This document shows, piece after piece, positions 37,998 through 50,200 of a stretch of 64,000 nt of DNA; position 1 is the first letter of the stretch, and each line of letters starts with the position of its first letter. The stretch is taken from assembly GCA_963921825.1 (NCBI GenBank), contig OY997591.1, positions 43,359,825 to 43,423,824 of the forward strand. The letters run 5' to 3'. The position numbers and the translations under genes were made by a program. The DNA comes from Erodium maritimum (Eukaryota; Streptophyta; Magnoliopsida; Geraniales; Geraniaceae). A model generated the notes under the pieces. It worked only from the letters and a program-made list of their open reading frames with translations, did not search any database and was not told the origin of the DNA.

Positions 37998-39768
37998 GGA
38001 ACCTCATATGAGAAAAATATCATTCCTTGTTATGACTTACATGTTAAAGGAATTAGAAGAAAGATTGATAAGGCATGTGATGTCCTTGTGGGTAGATGGG
38101 TGAAGGATGATACCAAGCCATATATAATTGAGAAGAATGGTGATAATGTGTGAATGGATGGGATGATGGTTCGTGTTAGAATTATTGAGGGTATTGTCAC
38201 CTTAACTTTTATGAAGTTATTGAGTAATCAAAGCATGAATTCTAGAATGATTATATTACTATTGTTATTTAAAGGAGTAGAAATGATTATCGTGGTAATG
38301 ATGCTTGGGGTTGGAAATATGAAGTTGGTAAATAGGTACATACTTGATGAAAAAGGGTGGGTGTTTGTAGTGCATAGAGTTTCATGGAAATTCATTTTTG
38401 GAGCCTTATTGTTTAAGAACAACAATGGTAGTCTACATGGAAAGAATGATGAGGCTGATGTTCCAGATGTTGGGTTGGAGGTGAAAGAGATTAAGGGGTC
38501 GTTGAAATTGCTTGTTTATGAGTTTAAAGGTTGGGACGCTATGCTTTGAGAATGGTTGAGGGGTTAGGGGCTTGGAGTTTCTTTTTCTCATGTTATGGGC
38601 AGTTTAGGAGAGTGGAGAAGGAAATGGAGTTGGGTTCCAGAATGAATTATTACAGGGCTGAATGTTATGGGATACTTATTCTTGCTGGGAATTTTGTGAC
38701 TTTCTGTTATGAGGAAAATGGGAATTCATGTCATGCTGATGCATGGAAGTTGATTGTCGATGCTCAATTAATATATCTGAGGTATCTATCAATTGCATAT
38801 GGATGAGAGGCAATGGTGATTAACATAGGTGTGGGGTATTTAAAGAAAGTTGTCCAAGGTGTACTGAGTTCCAACTTAAAATGTGAAGTGGAGTTTGTGG
38901 ATGCATCTTACCTTTAAGGTTGTTGAGAATATTAAGCCATGCTTCAAGGTAGTAAAATTAGCTAAGGAGACTATTAAGATATGTTAGTCTCAATTGACAT
39001 GTCTAAATTGTTGTCTCTGGCCAATTATGTTAGGATAGTCTTAAAATCTGAGATGTGAAGGGGAGAGGGGTAAAAGAGCTACTCAGGAGTGTAAAGGGAG
39101 TTGGGTTACAACTCTAAACTTTCAGGTTGCTCACGGGGTTTCATTAACTCAAATATGTTGTGGGAATATACATAAAGGAGTGTTTAAGAAATGGATGAAG
39201 CCCATTCTGATTACTACTGTTTTGAGTTTAAGAAAGACCCAGTTTATGATTCTTCTATGTTAGAGCACACTGGAGGTTTGGATTGTTAATGCTCTTGTGT
39301 TTGTTTATGCAAGCTATGAGAATCCACAGCTCATTGTGTTAAATCAGCACCCTTGCACAAAATGTTTATATGAACAAGTTCTTGGAATATTTACCCAATT
39401 GGGACAAGTGGTTGTTTCTATGGTGGTGAACCTGGGAAGACATGGCCTAAGACAGGTTGTAGCTTGTGCTAAAGCATACAAGGGGCTAAAGAGGGAGATT
39501 CAGACAATGAAGATGTGGTGACAGGTCATGTGGTTATGGGGTTGCAAAAAGTGGACGAGCTGTCTGCGAGGCTTGTTGGGGGCGAGCATCACAGCGAAAT
39601 AGAGGATGCTGAGCTTTCATAATGGAATAAAATACATGTTGTTTTCAGGAATCCATACTATGTTGCTCCTCAAGTGTTAGACAAGAACGATGTTCGTAAG
39701 ACAACAAGGTGGAGTGGATGGGTTCGACGATCAAGCTTGAGGACAAGCTTGCCTTAAGGAGGAAGCTC
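37998..39768 (+). other. Unidentified interior of the AAAGT-flanked element, right part
   Basis: Sequence of the same composition as 21909-24663, ending in a purine tract before the 3' LTR at 39769. Short frames (for example 38154-38549 and 38531-38806) match no family I recognise. Confidence 0.5.
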
Positions 39769-40213
39769 TGTCACATATGGGTTGTTGGAATCATGAGCCT
39801 TTCACGTGCTAATAAGGTCGGAGATAGAAATAGTGATGTGGTGCGTTTTGGTTCAATGCGAGAAGGAAGAAACGATGCGTTTTGAGGGTGGGAGGTCGTT
39901 ATCCATAGTCAGCATTTGTATTATGTGTGCTAGAGCAAAGATAGGGAGAGCGTGGTGGTCTTGCACAATGGCGAGCTACCTGGTCATCCTTGGTGGTCCC
40001 ACCAATAACATTAGGGTTTGGTATTTAGGAGAAGGTTGGGGCAAGGAAGGGATGTCTTTGAATTTGTAAGTTTTATCTATTTCCATAGAGAGAGAATTGG
40101 AGAAAGGGGAATGTTAGAACCCTATAACCAAGCTTTCATTGTATCTGTAATTTCATATCAGTTTATCAATACAATGGCTTTTATTCCGGTAGATTTCAGT
40201 TGTCTTTGTTACG
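39769..40213 (+). repeat. 3' LTR of the AAAGT-flanked element
   Basis: Pairs with 21476-21908. It is preceded by a polypurine tract and followed by the AAAGT duplication at 40214-40218. Confidence 0.85.
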
Positions 40214-40218
40214 AAAGT

Positions 40219-42149
40219 CCAAAACAAAAACGAAAATCCAGCCCTTTTGTTCTCTCTGTGGGCTGTGTTTCGAGCGCAACAAAAATAAAACCAACTCCAG
40301 CGGGTCAATAGGCAGGTTGGCGGTGGGTCAGACGTGAGTCGCGATTCCGAGTCACGGGTTGTCCCAGCGGGATAGTTAAAAAATATTAACTTTTTCAAAC
40401 TTGTAAGGTTCTCTACTATCTCCCTCTAATACTATAGCCTCTGTCCGCCGCCCTCACTGTCATCGTTTCCATTATTCGCCCACACCACCATAGCCTCCGT
40501 CCGCGCGCCCCTACCGAAGTGATGGAATGAAATAATAGGGTTTGGAGAGAGATGAAGTTCTCTTGGGAACCTCCTGTCGCCCCTACTGCACCGGTGTCGC
40601 CTTCGCCTTCGTCTCCAACGTCGTTTCCCCCAACGACGTCGTCTCCAAATCCGTCGCTCCATATGCCGCCAATGTCGTCGTCTCCAACACCATCACCACG
40701 TCCTCCTCCATCTTCTCTCGTGCCTCTGCTCCAGAGTCCCTCTCGGAATGGTCGGGGGTAGAGATCACAAGCGATCTGCTACCCCACCACTGCTTGTGGT
40801 GGCCTCCTCGTGGCGCCATGCCTCCTACCTCGCTCAATAACCCATCAGTTTCATCGGGAGGACGGGAAATGATCCAACAATGAGAGAGGCCTATTTTTGT
40901 TCACTAGGGATCTCCCGTGAGGTTCCCTCAGCCCCATGATCTGAATTATGAAGATTGGGAGCAGTGGCTGGCTTTGTATGTATAGTCGACGTTGGAAGAT
41001 GGTGGTGTCCCTCCCTGAGTGTCGGCAATAGTAGGTGGAAAATCGACGACGGTGTTGAGTTGTAGTTGATCACAAACAGAAGCTCTTGTTGGCCCCAACA
41101 ACCAGGCGAGATTTGCAACGCAACCTCGCCAGGTCCAATGATCGAAGGACAAGCAACGGGGTGTATATGGGGACCACACCTCCCCTGCCATGGTCGGTGC
41201 AACACCGACATCATGGTTCCCCTACTCTCTGGTGTTCTCCATAGATGCTCGGTATCACATCAAATGCCATATATCTTTTACCACAGGCATTTTCATGTCG
41301 AGTCAGGAAATGACTATTGTAAACTGCATTCACATCCACCATTCTGGAGATCGTCTCCCAATGTTTGTCCCTGGTATAGTCGGGTATTTCGCTATATGGT
41401 TAATGTTTGAAACCTACGAGTTCAAACTATGTCTCATCGTTTTATTCTCTATCATCTTTATGTTGTTTATCTTTTCATTACCATGATTAATAAAATGTCC
41501 ACTACTATGCTCAAAAAAGGAAAACAAATTAAAATTAAATTACTAAACGGTTTTTCCCAAATTCAAGAAAGGAACAAATAGAAATTATTTCATAAACGGT
41601 TTCTTATTAAAATCGAACGAGTTTTCAATGTTTAGAAAACAACTCCGATTGAGGACTAACAAACTTTTCTACATTAGATTAGTTTGTTTGTGCATTAAAA
41701 CTGATCATTTGAAGTTTCAAATTTCATACATGGCTTCGAGTAAATACGAGATGAGGAAGTCAACACGGTTGATTCAAAACCAAGGACGTGGTGGTTGGAC
41801 TCTAGTGCCACGTGTAACTTCCATGGACTATGACTCCTTCAAGGAATATACTTCGGTGCCATGCGTCATACTTGAATGCCACATAATCATTGAACATTGA
41901 TTTTGACCATTTCGGTGTATTGATAAGGTGAGGAATAAATGGGCAGAACCGATTTTGTGCTTATTTATAAAAGGAAGAATGTTATTTCATCGAACAATGT
42001 TACTTCAAAGCAAGTACAAAATCGAACAAGACGAGTTCAAAGCCGAGTACAATATCGAACAAATAGACATAAATTACATATATGTAGTGTGATTCATGAC
42101 TTCTACCATATCGAACATGAGTTGTTCGTAGTTGGCTTTCTCTTTCGGG
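40219..42149. other. Displaced upstream flank of SEC24A; no gene recognised
   Basis: This sequence was next to the SEC24A promoter before the AAAGT insertion. A Ser/Pro-rich 113-codon frame (40542-40883) is low complexity (CCGTCG and CCATCACCACG runs) and looks non-genic. Frames at 41066-41486 have no recognisable domain. GCCTC(T/C)GTCCGC repeats near 40437 and 40491. From about 41500 the DNA turns AT-rich. Confidence 0.45.
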
Positions 42150-42990
42150 GTCTAGTCTGATGTCTCAAGAGCAGTGGCTTGGACGTATTGTCTTATCAAC
42201 GAGTTGTGACAAAACCTGATGCCGAGCCTCGCAACAGCTTCAAGCATGATTGTCGGTCCCGGATGATCGCCATGCTCAAGAACCCCTCGATGAGCTTTTG
42301 GAAAATTCTTCCACGTCCAATGCATACTGTCAAGGCTGCCGATGCAATAGGGGAAACCACATGTTTTATTGACATGCAAAAGGTGAGAAATATCATTAGC
42401 GTCCGGATTCCTAAGAAAGATCTCCTCAAAAAAGTTAATGACGGGGAAGCAAAACCGATGCATACACTCGAGGGCTTTTGTTTATGCCATTTACAAATAC
42501 TCGTCCAAGTTGTCGGTCAATAAACCGAGCATAGCATCCGAATAGCGGCAATACACTTTTGAATAGTTAAAAAAACGCGCCAACCACGACAATCCACTTT
42601 TTGGGTATAATATGGATCAAATTCAAAAACGCCTCCTTAAACCTTCATAAAACGGACTTCTCCATACGAAACCGCCGACGAGATATTTTTTCATCGTATA
42701 AGGGGTCATCAATGAAATAGTCTGACATAAGCCACTAATGAGCATCGTGTCGATCTCTGAAAATGTATTTCCTTTTGTGCTTCACCAACTTTGGGTTCGT
42801 GATCTGTTCCTCGTCTTCTTTAACAATAGCTCGTAACGACTACATCATCTCATTCTCTGCCTTGTGTGTCATCTCCCTCAACATTTTGTAGTCGATCGCA
42901 CCACATCATACTCGTCACCACTAGAAGAATCAATGAACAATAAAAAAATATATTACGTTCTCGGGATAATGGTGTTGAGAGAAAAACGAA
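42150..42990 (-). pseudogene. PIF/Harbinger transposase remnant
   Basis: Read on the minus strand, an N-terminal stretch (about 42860-42690: KHKRKYIFRDRHDAH, then DYFIDDPLYD) is followed by the DDE core at 42152-42463. The core includes FPYCIGSLDSMHWTWKNFPK and GDHPGPTIMLEAVARLGIRF, the pattern of plant PIF transposases (DDE_Tnp_4). The 103-codon core is open, but the upstream part contains in-frame stops and the C-terminal DDE residue region is missing, so it is dead. An element end of PIF type (AGAGCACCCACATTTGGGGG read minus) lies near 43289 with TTA beside it; the other end was not found. Confidence 0.8.
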
Positions 42991-43255
42991 ATACTTGACT
43001 GTGTGGGAATAAAATAGAGCTTAAGATGGTTTTATAAGGGAAAATCGTATTAGAATTTGAAATTTATTTCCCAGAAAACCGAATCAGCTGACTCAGCAAC
43101 AAGTGGAAAATTCGTCACTGTAGAAACGACTACAACGATCATCTGCAAAATCGTTGACGGTCGAAAGTAGTACGACCGATTCGATGTGGGAATATATCAA
43201 GATTTGACGATTTGACGCTATAAATCAACTTTTCAATCGATTTCGACGAGAAAAT

Positions 43256-43320
43256 TGGGGCAGATAAGACCCCCAAATGTGGGTGCTCTTAGAGCATCCA
43301 CATTCAAGTTCAGGGGCAGA
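43256..43320. repeat. Abutting PIF/Harbinger-type termini
   Basis: CCCCCAAATGTGGGTGCTCT followed at once by AGAGCATCCACATTCAAG forms an inverted pair around 43290. The first is the likely end of the minus-strand PIF element; the second looks like the start of another element or a MITE. The assignment follows the GAGCATCCACA start common in plant PIF MITEs. Confidence 0.5.
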
Positions 43321-43795
43321 ACCATGAATTTTTCTTATTAAAGTTGACGCCATACACGTTTACCGTAAAATAAGGACACGACAAGTGCACCGGTCTTCAA
43401 GTAGTAAACGAAATTGAAGTCCGTAATATCATACCCTAGGGAGCAATATATAATCTTTAGCTATTTTATGTTTTTTATTAAGCTATTTCTTTTAAAAATA
43501 TAGTTTTGTGCTTCGAAATGTGCCAAGAATGAATAAAGATCCAGTAAAGCAAAGATAGAAATAAACATATAGTTTTCTTTTTCTTGGATCAAATAATGAG
43601 AAATCAAAGGCACGAGTTCATAAAGTTCATTCCATAATATTGAACACGTTTAATCATTGTGATGTTGACTTATTCCATAGCTATTTCAATTCTAGTCCTA
43701 ACTTCGTTCAAATGTTTCGAACCTTAATGTAATCTAACCACATAGTTCTTTCGACTATATATGTAGGAAGACCCAAAGCAATATGCACAACTTCT
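43321..43795. other. Unclassified LTR-element-like sequence, left of the LINE insertion
   Basis: Contains CAAGTGCACCGGTC and CCTAGGGAGCAATATATAAT, phrases I associate with interiors or LTRs of non-autonomous plant retroelements. It seems continuous with 45183-45900 across the LINE-like insertion. No gene was seen. Confidence 0.35.
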
Positions 43796-45174
43796 AGCTT
43801 TTGATTTTTTTTTGATTAGAGATGTTTTATAAGCCTTATTCTCAAAGTGAGATATGGGCAGTCTGCTCGAGGACAGACCAGAACCACAAACTACAAAAAC
43901 AAACAGCAGTACCAAAGGTGGATATACCATCCTCCTACGGAACAGAAAAAAACAAGAACCATAACAAACCAGAAACCAGAAAGACATAACCACCAGCCTA
44001 GACAACCTAAGGAAAACAACTTAAGCAAAACGACGTGGAACCAAAGAACTCCTGCAACTCAGAAACAAGAACTCTTTCGCCAGACCAAAGACAACCCAAA
44101 CCAGATCAATCCGGAGTAGATTCCGAGTCAGAAAGATCACACTCTGGACTACGGTGACAAAGTTCTGCATCTAACATATCGAGCTCCTTCCTAGACTATT
44201 CCCCAGTAGACTAGGATTTGAAGCCCATTTTGCTACAATAATCCCAAGCCTTGGTCACTAACTGTTGTTTGCTCAAGTCTATAGTAGGCCCGGGCCCGTA
44301 TGTATCATCCGCCAAAGTCTGATCCGATAGGCCCTTAAGTGTGTGCTTCTTCTTGTGGAAGAGAAAATTGCTCGACAATGTTCTTTCTGAATCACCTGTC
44401 CCTGCTGGAGACTTCGTGTCAGGCACAATTATGTTTGTATGTTCCTGTTCTGAGTCCATACCTACTCTCCCAGTGAAAGTGGGAGAAGGTGTCGCACTCT
44501 CGAGCTCCCTACATTGGACTTGCGGGCTAGAAAACGTGTTCTCTGACTTCCCGGAATTGCTTGGTATAGAAAGCGTCGCCGTCACCATCACAACAGGCTC
44601 TCTGGAGTGAGAAGGAAAGTGACTTTCCTTATCTAAGACATCATCTTTGGTATCACCCTCACCCCACCGAGACCCTTCAGCTACAATCACATTGGGTACT
44701 GACGCAGCTTCAACGACTAAAGGCAACACCGAGACAACCGTGTCCCCTAATTCCACCTCCATAGTCTGCAAGGTTAGGCAAGGCTCCATATGGATCAAGA
44801 CCAGAGACTCAGCAAAAGTTAGTCCATGTAACGAATCTGGATGAACCATGACAATAGTACCCAAACTCTCAGCTAGGGACTCCAGATTCGCACGACTCAC
44901 CCGTGATAAGGGACCCAGAGAAACTTGGCCCAATTGAACACGCCTCCCTTACTAAGCAGGTCTTCCTTGTCGATGCCCATGACAACCCATTGAGAAAGCC
45001 AGGCCCATCTTGTAATAATCATTCGCTCTTCTATCACTTTGTCCAAACAAAGGATCAAGACGACTCTGTTCCCCAATGCCGTAATCTTAACGGAAGTCTC
45101 TCTCTGTCAAGAAAACTCATCCTGCAGATCAGCTGGCAGTATTTTCTCTCGGAGCACCCCCAACCAACCTGCAT
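43796..45174 (-). mobile_element. Short LINE ORF1-only insertion with 8-bp direct repeats
   Basis: A 240-codon frame (44211-44933) resembles the part of plant LINE ORF1 after the RRM (RVSRANLESLAESLGTIVMV...ESLVLIHMEPCL). It is followed by a G/T-rich 3' tail ending TCTAATCAAAAAAAAATC on the minus strand near 43800, typical of plant LINE tails. CAACTTCT occurs at 43788-43795 and 45175-45182 and may be the target duplication. At about 1.38 kb, with no endonuclease or reverse transcriptase, it is either 5'-truncated and internally deleted or a retrocopy of an ORF1-only transcript. Confidence 0.55.
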
Positions 45175-45182
45175 CAACTTCT

Positions 45183-46090
45183 GAGGGCCGAGCATTTTAA
45201 TATAAAATTTATGGCTATTGCAATTGTATTAACCTCACTAGTTCTAGCTAGGATTTAAATCCAACATATGAATTATTTTAGACTAATTAGAACCTCCTTT
45301 TTCAAGTGTTAAATTTTAATTCAATCAATTATCAAGCCTACAAGGGAGATAAAACATTAAGCCCAAATCAGTCATAAACCTTAACATAAATCAACAATTA
45401 CCACAATCTAAGCATTCAATTCATGGAAATCATTACTCTAGCCCCACCCCCTAGATTATTGGTGAGACAGTACAAAAATGAGAAGAAACAAGCAATCAAA
45501 TTCATAATAAGGATAGGTAGTTGAGATGCAATCACCAAATTAATTTTGCAAGGTATGTTCTTCCTTTTTCTCCAATCGCTCCCTTGATTCTCTTGGAAAT
45601 CCTCCAAAAATAATGCAAGATACACTTGTAAATAGGTGGATGGGATATATGTGGCTTGTGTAAAAGGTGGGCTTAAGGGACCGTGGAGTAGGAATATTGT
45701 ATGACATGCTTAAATAGTTAAAAAGTTACTCTCAACTTGTGAATGGTTGGTGGGTAGGGTTGACCGATTGGGTATGGTTAAATCTCGCAAGTCTACAAAA
45801 ATGAGCTATTAAACGAAAAAAAAATTAATTTATGGTTGATATGTAATGCTAGTTTAGGCTTTATCAGGTATAATTAGTTGGTGCCGAGAGGTTACTGAGA
45901 AATTAGAGAAAAAAAGATGCATATGGCTCTTATGAGAAGAAATCAAATAGAAACCACCTCTTAACGTAAAAACCGTGTGACCCAATCCAAGCCATCCAAT
46001 TTAAAGATGGATAGATGAGATGCAATTGAATTGTTAACTGAAAAAAACAACAACACTTTTTTGTAAGTTGTAGGGGTTTTTTTTGTAAAA
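45183..46090. other. Unclassified repeat-derived sequence, no gene seen
   Basis: Probable continuation of 43321-43795. It contains the phrase CTCCAATCGCTCCCTTGATT and AT-rich sequence. No coding signal was recognised. Confidence 0.35.
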
Positions 46091-46094
46091 CTAT

Positions 46095-47100
46095 CATATT
46101 AATTTTTTTTACCAATTCACAATTTAAATTTTTCCCGCTTCGTTTGAAATTCGATTGACTTCGAACTTGCGCCAATTTTTTTTTTCAAGGGCTACCTACC
46201 AAGATCAATCATGAATATATTTTGAAGCAAGAAAAAAAAATATTTTTGGGCTGATTTAAAAAAAATTATATCTGTGTAATTTTTATCAACAATTTACACT
46301 GGTTTTATCAACACTTTACTCTGGTTTTATCAACACTAGATACTAGGTTTATCACCTCAATTTTCTAAAACTAAACATGATTTAATTTTTTCCGCTTCAT
46401 TTGAACTCCGATTGGCTTCAAACTTTCTTAAATATCTTTTTTTTGTCAAGGGCTTTCTATCAAGATCAGTGGTGAATATGTTATAAAGTAAGAAAAAAAT
46501 AAATTATTTTGGGAATGATTTAAAAAGAAATTATATCTGAGTAATTTTTATCAACCCTTTACACTGGTTTTATCAACACTTTACTCTAGTTTTATCAACA
46601 CTGAACACTAGTTTTATCACCTCATTTTTCAAAACCGAACATGATTTTTATCACCTCATCAAATGTTTTTTATGAACACTAAGCACTAGTTTTATCAATA
46701 CTAAACACTATGTTTATCGCTAAATTACTTGTGTTTTATCACCCCATTACATGTTTTTTTAGCAACACTAAACTCTAGTTTACCAAACTTATTATCAAAT
46801 TTTCTACACGTTTTTTTATCACATCATTAATTTTTTTATCGCGTCAGTACATGTTTTTTTATCAACATTTAGCACTAGTTAGATACCCCGAAATAAAACA
46901 TTTATTAGTAAAAATTTATCAACATTGAACATTGTTTTTATCACCCCGATATAAATTTTTATTTCCGTGCTTCAAAATATATTCATGACTGATCTTGATT
47001 TAAAGCCCTCATAAAAAGAAAAATATTTGTGCAACTTTGAAGCTAATCGGAGTTGAAACGAAGCGGGAATGATTAAATTAGTGAATTGTTGAAGAAAAAA
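46095..47100. mobile_element. AT-rich inverted-repeat element with internal minisatellite
   Basis: Arms of about 140 bp at 46107-46250 and 46955-47095 are inverted copies (CCCGCTTCGTTTGAAATTCG against its complement; both contain CAAGATCA(A/G)TCATGAATAT). The left arm is repeated directly at about 46380-46500. The middle is an array of TTTTATCAACACT(A)AACACT(A)GTTTTATCAC units. There is no coding capacity. It fits a foldback or MITE-like DNA transposon, family undetermined; no clean target duplication was found. Confidence 0.6.
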
Positions 47101-47206
47101 AATGGACACTTGTCCACGTGACACCATGCTATTACAATTATACCCTTGCTTGTGTGAGAAATGAATAAAGTGGCGTGAGTCTTTGGTGGGATTGGGGTGA
47201 TGATGT

Positions 47207-50200
47207 TGTTAGTCTTAGTGCCCGTAGTTCAATCCTAAATGTCCAAATGTATATATCATCGTTAGCAATAAAATTAAAGCGGCTTTATATTACTTATGTG
47301 TTGGAGTAATATATCAATGTGTGCTCTGATCTATGCCCACAATGTGAATAGAACCATAGATCTAGATAGATCACACTCGATAGGGTCCCTAGTCAACAAA
47401 GCTTCACTAGAAGCGACAAGTATGAAAGATGGCTCTTTATGGCTTACGTTCTATTAGTCATTGGAATGGGATTCCGGAGTCTGATCATAGATATCATGTG
47501 GGACATGATATTGGACGACCTGCCCTGAATATGTGTCATAGATTAAGTCATGAACATATTCAGTGTCGTAGCTTGTCATGTATCCTTAGACCAAGGAGTC
47601 TTTGTGATCGCTATGTAGTCAACAACTGAGTTTGACCTGAGCCTAACGTTGTCCGTAACAGGGCTTCCATAACGGCCAGGATTGGCTTGGGGACGGGCTA
47701 CATGAGTGACACGAAAGACGGCTAAGGGATTTATCCCTCATACTGAGGTATGAGAAAGATATCGGTTCTCGGCCGCTTGATTGAGAGTGACTGAAAGAAT
47801 AACGTGGCCATGCACATGATACTGGGTATCATATATTCAGTCATCTCACATATCAAGGAACAGTGATTGAGAATAATAAGGATGACGGCTCTATGCCTTA
47901 TCTCAATCAGGATATCGGAGATAAAAGGATAATGACAGGGACGACGGAAAGGTTAGAATCGACATGGTCGATTCTTTATGCAGTGTCAGGCAATACTAAA
48001 GTCTCGTTAGTTGCCACTTAAATAGGATCAAGTAAAATGAGATTTTACGTTGATCTATTTGTTAGTCTTAGTGCCCGTAGTTCAATCCTAAATGTCCAAA
48101 TGTATATATCATCGTTAGCAATAAAATTAAAGCGGCTTTATATTACTTATGTGTTGGAGTAATATATCGATGTGTGCTCTGATCTATGCCCACCATGCGA
48201 ATAGAACCATAGATCGAGATAGATCACACTCGATGAGTCCCTAGTCAACAAAGCTTCACTAGAAGCGACTAGTATGAAAGATGGCTCTTTATGGCTTACG
48301 TTATGTTAGTCATTGGAATGGGATTCCGGAGTCTGATCATAGATATCATGTGGGACATGATATTGGACGACCCGCCCTGAATATGTGCCATAGATTAAGT
48401 CATGAACATATTCAGTGTTGTAGCTTGTCATGTATCCTTAGACCAAGGAGTCTTTGTGATCGCTATGTAGTCAACAACTGAGTTTGACCTGAGCCTAACG
48501 TTGTCCGTAACAAGGCTTCCATAACGGCCATGATTGGCTTGGGGATGGGCTACATGAGTGACACGAAAGACGGCTAAGGGATTTATCCCTCATACTAAAG
48601 TATGGGAAAGATATCGGTTCTCGGCCGCTTGATCGAGAGTGACTGAAAGAATAGCATGGCCATGCACATGATACTGGGTATCATATCTTCAGTCATCTCA
48701 CATATCAAGGAACGGTGATTGAGAATAATAAGGATGACGGCTCTATGCCTTATCTCAATCAGGATATCGGAGATAAAAGGATAATGACAGGGACGACGGA
48801 AAGGTTAGAATCGACAGGGTCGATTCGCTATGCAGTGTCAGGCAATACTAAAGTCTCGTTAGTTGCCACTTAAATAGGATCAAGTAAAATGGGATTTTAC
48901 GTTGATCTATTGACATGCATAACCTAAGGGTCACACCGGAGGATGAAACTCATTGACACATTTATGGAGAATGGCCAAAAGGGAGTTGTCTCGGGATATG
49001 ACCAAAACTGGGTTTTGGGTCATGTGCCCGTAAGTGAATAGGACTTTACGGATCGAGACAAGGCTTGGAGTCTTGGGATTGATCGCGTTGGATAATGTTG
49101 GACATTTCCGGTATGGAAGGCATGGAGGCGATGAGCGAATCACGGGACCTCGTTGGAAATGGCCACGGGCCATGTTCCAAGAGGCCCATGAAAGGCCCAT
49201 GCAACCAAGGCCCATGGAACTAATTAATCAAGTCTTGATTAATTAGTACTAAGTAAGCAAGACAAGGATTAAGGTGTTGGTGATTCACCACCTAACCCAA
49301 TCTTGTCTTGCCATACTTTGTCCTATTTACACCTTACTTGACACCATACTTGTCCCATGCCTTTAGTTGGACAAGTATGAGTTTTGTTATGTTTAAGTCA
49401 TCTTTTTTCAACATAACAAACACAAGACAAGAATAGAAAACACATTTTCTCTCCCTCTTCCATGGCCATTTCGGGTTTGGCTAGCTTCCACCTCCATGTT
49501 TGTGTTCTTGAGTCCTCAAAGAGAAGAACTACGTGGCTTTGATTCCCATGTGGATACGTAGGCGTCTTGGAGACTCAAGCCAATCATTCGTTAACCGGTG
49601 TTCTTGTTTTGGTAAGAACTAGTGCTGAATTTTTCTCTTGTGAATCCATTCTTTGTTAGTTGTTTCATGGTTTTAATTGTCTCTTGGTTTTCATTGATTT
49701 TCCGCTGCGAGTTGGTTCATCTCCAACCCTACCTCGAGACCCAACACTATTGACATGCATAAACCTAAGGGTCACACCAGAGGATGAAACTCATTGACAC
49801 ATTTATGGAGAATGACCAAAAGGGAGTTGTCTCGGGACATGACCAAAACTGGGTATTGGGTCATGTGCCCGTAAGTGAATAGGACTTTACGGATCGACAC
49901 AAGGCTTGGAGTCTTGGGATTGATCGCGTCGGATAATGTTGGACATTTCCGGTATAGAAGGCTTGGAGGCGATGAGCGAATCACGGGACCTCGTTGGAAA
50001 TGGCCACGGGCCATGTTCCAAGAGGCCCATGAAAGGCCCATGCAACCAAGGCCCATGGAACTAATTAATCAAGTCTTGATTAATTAGTACTAAGTAAGCA
50101 AGACAAGGATTAAGGTGTTGGTGATTCACCACCTAACCCAATCTTGTCTTGCCATACTTTGTCCTATTTACACTTTACTTGTCACCATGCTTGTCCCATG

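Larger units (their letters stand above)
21471..40218 (+). mobile_element. Non-autonomous LTR retroelement (AAAGT target duplication) split by a nested Ty3 pair
   Basis: LTRs of about 433-445 bp lie at 21476-21908 and 39769-40213, both starting TGTCACATATGGGTTGTT. Flanks 21471-21475 and 40214-40218 are both AAAGT, proving a single insertion. The primer site follows the 5' LTR (TGGTATCAGAGC at 21910, initiator tRNA-Met). A purine tract (CTTAAGGAGGAAGCTC) precedes the 3' LTR. The interior is 21909-24663 plus 37998-39768, separated by the younger Ty3 insert. No reverse transcriptase or integrase was recognised; the open stretches are coiled-coil-like and unidentified. By eye the LTRs differ by more than the inner Ty3 LTRs do, consistent with an older host element. 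Confidence 0.85.

Noticed and set aside
40432-40883. Overlapping Arg-rich minus and Ser/Pro-rich plus frames
   Set aside because: Low-complexity GC-rich sequence that is open on both strands; no domain, start context or splice support.
47429-47629. 66-codon frame conserved at 47.4, 48.3 and 55.8 kb
   Set aside because: Its conservation reflects repetition of the Copia LTR and not coding constraint.
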